Shown one piece after another: positions 61,175 to 64,000 of a stretch of 64,000 nt of DNA. Position 1 is the first letter of the stretch, and each line of letters starts with the position of its first letter. The translations under genes were made by a program, and so were the position numbers. Origin of the DNA: Nocardia fusca NBRC 14340 (GTDB taxonomy: Bacteria; Actinomycetota; Actinomycetes; Mycobacteriales; Mycobacteriaceae); the NCBI RefSeq assembly GCF_001618425.1, contig NZ_BDCU01000027.1, positions 1 through 64,000 of the forward strand. The letters are read 5' to 3'. The notes under the pieces were generated by a model that saw nothing but the letters and a program-made list of their open reading frames with translations, had not been told where the DNA came from and did not search any database.

Positions 61175-62614
61175 TCACCGTGCGTCGTCGGCCGCTGTTC
61201 GCATGGGGATGAGGGCGGTGAGCGCGATGGCGACGCAGGCGGCGGTGGTCGAGATGAGGAAGGCGGTGTGGAAGGCGTCACGCGACGGCAACTGCTGGGT
61301 GCCCAGGTTGATGGTCATATTGGCCAGTACCGCGCTCATCACCGCCGCCGAGGTGGAGGTGCCGACCGAGCGCATGAGCGCGTTGAGCCCATTGGCCGCG
61401 GCGGTTTCGGTGATCGGTACCGCGCCCATGATCAGCGCGGGCATCGCGGCGTAGGCGAGGCCGACACCGCCGGCCACCAGCACCGAGGCGATCATGATCT
61501 GCCAGACGGTGTCCATCATCGCCGCGGCGCACAGGTAGCCGAGACCGATCACCGCCGAGCCCACGCCGAGGGTCAGTTTGGGACCGAAGCGCGCCGAGAT
61601 CTTTGCGGAGACCGGCGAGAGCAGCATCATCACGCAACCGCTGGGCGCCAGGGCGAGTCCGGCGGCCACCATCGTCAATCCGAGGCCGTAGCCGGTTTCC
61701 GCGGGGGCCATCAGCAGTTGGGGGAAGCTCAGCGACATGCCGTAGAGCGCGAAACCCACTGCGATCGAGGAGATATTGGTGAACAGCACCCGCGGCCGCG
61801 CCGAGACCCGTAGATCGACGAGTGGATGCCGGCGACCGAGTTCGTAACGGCCCCAGCCGAGGAACACCAGGATCGACACCGCGAACAGGGTCAGGATGGA
61901 GGCGCTGGTCCAACCCCATTGCGCGCCCTGAGTGATCGCGAGGAGCAGCGCGAGCAAGGCGGTCGCCAAACCCGCGGCGCCACCGAAATCGAAGGGAGCG
62001 GGGGCGCGCACCGAGGATTCCGGGACGAACCGGAAGATCAGCAGCGCTCCCGCGCCGCCCATCGCCGCGGCCGCCCAGAACAGGACGTGCCAATCCGCGT
62101 GTTCGGCGATCAGGGCGGCGACCGGCAGTCCGATCGCGCCGCCCACCCCGAGGGTGGAACTCATCACGGCCATGGCCGAACCGACGCGTTCGGGTGGCAG
62201 TTCGTCGCGCAGGATGCTGATACCCAGCGGAATGGCCCCGATCGCGACGCCCTGCAGGGCGCGGCCGGCCACCGAGGGCAGCAGTGAGGAGGACATCGCG
62301 CACAGGACCGAGCCGATGATCATGGCGAGCAGGTCGAGCAGCAGGATGCGGCGTTTGCCGAACATATCGCCGAGCCGGCCGCTGATCGGGGTGCAGACCG
62401 CCGAGGCCAGCAGGGTCACCGTGATCACCCAGGAGGCGTTGGTGGCGGTGGTGTCCAGGAGGGTGGGCAGGCTCGGGATGAGCGGAACGACCAGAGTCTG
62501 CATGAGTGAGACGACGATGCCGATGGTGCTCAGGGTGGCCACCAGCACTGTCGGTGAGGTGCGGGGCCGATCGCGTTCGTCGGATCTGGAAGGGTCGTCG
62601 GCCACAGCAGTCAC
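61175..62614 (-). CDS. MFS multidrug efflux transporter (DHA2, 14 helices)
   Basis: A 479-residue major facilitator of the 14-helix drug:H+ antiporter group. Helix-1 region LVATLSTIGIVVSLMQTLVV, the A-type loop SGRLGDMFGKRRILL, motif C-like ALQGVAIGAIPLGISILRDE and many later spans are clear. DHA2 pumps export cationic dyes and antibiotics. GTG 62614 is chosen because it precedes the first cytoplasmic residues; an in-frame extension to 62707 overlaps the operator. It diverges from a MarR gene, and a palindrome lies between them, so it is likely repressed by that MarR. Confidence 0.9.
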   Translation of the reverse strand: MTAVADDPSRSDERDRPRTSPTVLVATLSTIGIVVSLMQTLVVPLIPSLPTLLDTTATNASWVITVTLLASAVCTPISGRLGDMFGKRRILLLDLLAMIIGSVLCAMSSSLLPSVAGRALQGVAIGAIPLGISILRDELPPERVGSAMAVMSSTLGVGGAIGLPVAALIAEHADWHVLFWAAAAMGGAGALLIFRFVPESSVRAPAPFDFGGAAGLATALLALLLAITQGAQWGWTSASILTLFAVSILVFLGWGRYELGRRHPLVDLRVSARPRVLFTNISSIAVGFALYGMSLSFPQLLMAPAETGYGLGLTMVAAGLALAPSGCVMMLLSPVSAKISARFGPKLTLGVGSAVIGLGYLCAAAMMDTVWQIMIASVLVAGGVGLAYAAMPALIMGAVPITETAAANGLNALMRSVGTSTSAAVMSAVLANMTINLGTQQLPSRDAFHTAFLISTTAACVAIALTALIPMRTAADDAR

Positions 62615-62620
62615 GCATAT

Positions 62621-62647
62621 GCACGTTACATAGCCTGTGTATGGTGC
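62621..62647. promoter_or_regulatory. MarR-type operator between divergent genes
   Basis: GCACGTTACATAG (62621-62633) and CTGTGTATGGTGC (62635-62647) are inverted repeats around one central base with 10 of 13 positions pairing. It begins 7 bases upstream of the MFS GTG and lies 42 bases upstream of the MarR ATG, so one bound dimer could control both. Confidence 0.65.
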
Positions 62648-62688
62648 ACAATTTTGTATTCGGGCGAAACAGACGACATAGTGTCCGA

Positions 62689-63210
62689 ATGTCCGATTCG
62701 GCTGCACCGCTCGCCGCCTCCGCGGCGGACCGCCGGGACCCCGCCGTCCTGGCGCGGCTCGTCCTGGAACTGAACCTACTGTCCCGGCAGTATCCGGCCG
62801 CCCGCCGGAATTCGCCGTTCCAGCTGGACAGATCCGCGTACCTGATCCTCACCCGGCTGCGTCTCGGCGATCCGCTGTCCCTGCGCGAACTGGCCGAGGC
62901 GTTCGGCCTCGACGTGTCCACGGTGAACCGCCAGGTGGCCGCCATGCTCGACCAGGACCTGGTGGAGCGGGTACCGGACCCCGAGGGCGGCGTCGCCCGC
63001 AAGGTCCGGCCCAGTGAGAAAGGGCTCCGGCTGTTCGAAGCCGATCTGGCCCTGCAACGCCGCGGTGTCGGCTCCGTGCTCACCGATTGGCCCGACGAGG
63101 AGGTCGAGCAATTGGTCCGGCTCCTGGAGCGGTTCAACGAAGGGGTCGAAGGGCTGGCCCGCCATCCCTGGCCGCGCCCCCACCGCACCACCGGTTCCCC
63201 GGTCCACTGA
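62689..63210 (+). CDS. MarR-family transcriptional regulator
   Basis: A 173-residue winged-helix regulator. The DNA-binding core reads FQLDRSAYLILTRLRLGDPL, SLRELAEAFGLDVSTVNRQV, AAMLDQDLVERVPDPEGG and ARKVRPSEKG, with the wing Arg/Lys. Flanking helices give the dimer. ATG 62689 is chosen because CATAGT lies 6 bases upstream and the extension to 62506 belongs to antisense of the MFS gene. Divergence from the efflux gene and a shared palindrome indicate local repression relieved by a drug-like ligand. Confidence 0.88.
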   Translation: MSDSAAPLAASAADRRDPAVLARLVLELNLLSRQYPAARRNSPFQLDRSAYLILTRLRLGDPLSLRELAEAFGLDVSTVNRQVAAMLDQDLVERVPDPEGGVARKVRPSEKGLRLFEADLALQRRGVGSVLTDWPDEEVEQLVRLLERFNEGVEGLARHPWPRPHRTTGSPVH

Positions 63211-63262
63211 CCGAGAACTCGGTGGTCACCCGGTGTTCTCCGGCAGCCGGTACCGTTGAGCC

Positions 63263-63856
63263 ATGATCACGCTCAAAAAGGAAGACGGCGCAGCGGATCT
63301 CGCGGGGATCGCCAAGCTGAGTGTCGGTGTCAGCTGGGACCCGTCCGCGGGCGCCAGCGGTGGCGCGCTCGGCTGGGCGCGCCGCAAGAAAGGTGTCGAC
63401 CTCGACTTGATCGCCATCCTCATGCAGGGCAGCGAACCGGTTCGTTTCGCCGGACTGGATTCGCTGGACCCGCTGGGCAACGGCTCGGTCCAGCACTCCG
63501 GCGACGAACAGACCGGTTCGGCCGCCGGTGACGACGAAACCGTCCATGTCACCTTCGCCGAGGTCCCCGGCGGTATCGACGCCATAATCTTCGTCGCGGC
63601 GGCCTTCAAGAAGGGCAGCTCGTTCGAGAAGGCGAACAACATCTCGTTCAAGGTCTACGACGCAACCGGCGGCAGCAGCCAACAGGTGGCCGATATCTGG
63701 CCGTCGCTGCTGGGCAACGACAATGCCAACGCCGTCGCCCGCGCCTTCCGCAACGGTGACGTCTGGCAGCTCGAGGTGCTCAACCGCAAAGGCAAGATCA
63801 AGCAGGGTGACAAGCAGGCGCTGCTGCGGTTCGCCATGGGCGGCGGCGGTTCCTGA
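63263..63856 (+). CDS. TerD-family calcium-binding stress protein
   Basis: A 197-residue TerD-domain protein of the tellurite-resistance and stress class. LSVGVSWDPSAG near the start and VDLDLIAILM, SVQHSGDEQTGSAAGDDETV (Asp-rich, Ca2+-binding type) and IDAIIFVAAAF are family hallmarks. TerD proteins bind Ca2+ and associate with membranes; their exact mechanism is unsettled. Here it stands alone rather than in a ter operon. TACCGT (63251-63256) is 6 bases before the ATG, a leaderless pattern. It converges with the partial gene at the window end. Confidence 0.9.
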   Translation: MITLKKEDGAADLAGIAKLSVGVSWDPSAGASGGALGWARRKKGVDLDLIAILMQGSEPVRFAGLDSLDPLGNGSVQHSGDEQTGSAAGDDETVHVTFAEVPGGIDAIIFVAAAFKKGSSFEKANNISFKVYDATGGSSQQVADIWPSLLGNDNANAVARAFRNGDVWQLEVLNRKGKIKQGDKQALLRFAMGGGGS

Positions 63857-63870
63857 TCCGCCCCACGTGA

Positions 63871-64000
63871 TCAGCCCGCCGCCCAGCCCGACCACCGCGC
63901 GATGTCGAGCGCGATAACCGGTCCGGGCGGCGGTTCCGTCACATAGACGGGATAGCGGGCGGTCAGGTGCGTCAGGCCCTGCCGCGCCTCGTCACCCGCC
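63871..64000 (-). CDS. Partial PPOX-class F420-dependent oxidoreductase, C-terminus
   Basis: The last 42 codons of a minus-strand gene that continues beyond the window. ARYPVYVTEPPPGPVIALDI followed by ARWSGWAAG matches the C-terminal end of the PPOX-class F420-dependent enzymes often annotated TIGR03668 (GPVIA-D-RWxGW). The 14 bases between it and terD carry no obvious hairpin. Assignment rests on a short segment. Confidence 0.65.
   Translation of the reverse strand, partial: AGDEARQGLTHLTARYPVYVTEPPPGPVIALDIARWSGWAAG

Overview
This is a high-GC actinobacterial chromosome segment, most likely from Nocardia or a close mycolic-acid-containing relative. The evidence is gene content and order. 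The window carries sigE-rseA-htrA-tatB, glgM/glgC, gpgS-folP2, dapE/dapD, putB-rocA, dapC-fdxC, fbiC, pimE-phhB, typA-lpqW-mshB and mrp. From memory, the homologues of these genes lie together in Mycobacterium tuberculosis around Rv1159-Rv1232c. Mycothiol (mshB), coenzyme F420 (fbiC), PIM/LAM (pimE, lpqW), methylglucose lipopolysaccharide (gpgS) and arabinogalactan (an aftA-like gene) all point to the Corynebacteriales.

Layout. 0.1-9.4 kb: CitE-like enzyme, a soluble MgtE-N/CBS protein, a DUF1003 membrane protein, two secreted lytic transglycosylases, mrp, a DivIVA-like protein, tag, a DUF3117 protein, an RlmA-type methyltransferase and a truncated haemoglobin. 9.4-15.4 kb: the divergent alpha-glucan genes glgM/glgC, then an ABC exporter with its TetR regulator. 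16-22 kb: O-methyltransferase, the envelope-stress module sigE-rseA-htrA-tatB, an HTH protein and a Pro/Glu-rich membrane protein. 21.9-28.1 kb: gpgS-folP2, two LOG-family proteins, dapE/dapD and an F420-type PPOX protein. 28.2-31.3 kb: a foreign-looking patch with a decayed IS3 orfA, a divergent AftA-like protein and a frameshifted small secreted protein. 31.5-43.1 kb: fadD36, a DUF2236-TetR-DUF2236 group, proline catabolism, dapC-fdxC and fbiC. 43.8-54.8 kb: bPH-domain membrane proteins, a Ser-x-x repeat protein, a secreted protein, pimE/phhB, typA, lpqW and mshB. 54.8-64 kb: accessory genes including a Tat-exported DUF1906 protein, a duplicated-domain protein, a CHAP-like lipoprotein, an FAD monooxygenase, an aldo-keto reductase, an MFS efflux pump with MarR regulator, TerD and a partial F420 oxidoreductase.

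The most unusual non-coding signal is a family of structured repeats at 23.8, 35.8, 43.2 and 55.8 kb. Each copy has a CTGT(G)TT head, a small GC hairpin whose two arms change together between copies, and long inverted arms. Two copies continue into tandem units of about 182 bp. Two of the four begin within about 10 bases of a stop codon, in the orientation of that gene.

Regulation visible in the DNA: at least fifteen genes have a TANNNT box 6-7 bases before an ATG or GTG, suggesting widespread leaderless transcription. Individual sites resemble SoxR, MtrA, TetR, MarR and ECF-sigma elements. No tRNA, rRNA or CRISPR array was found.
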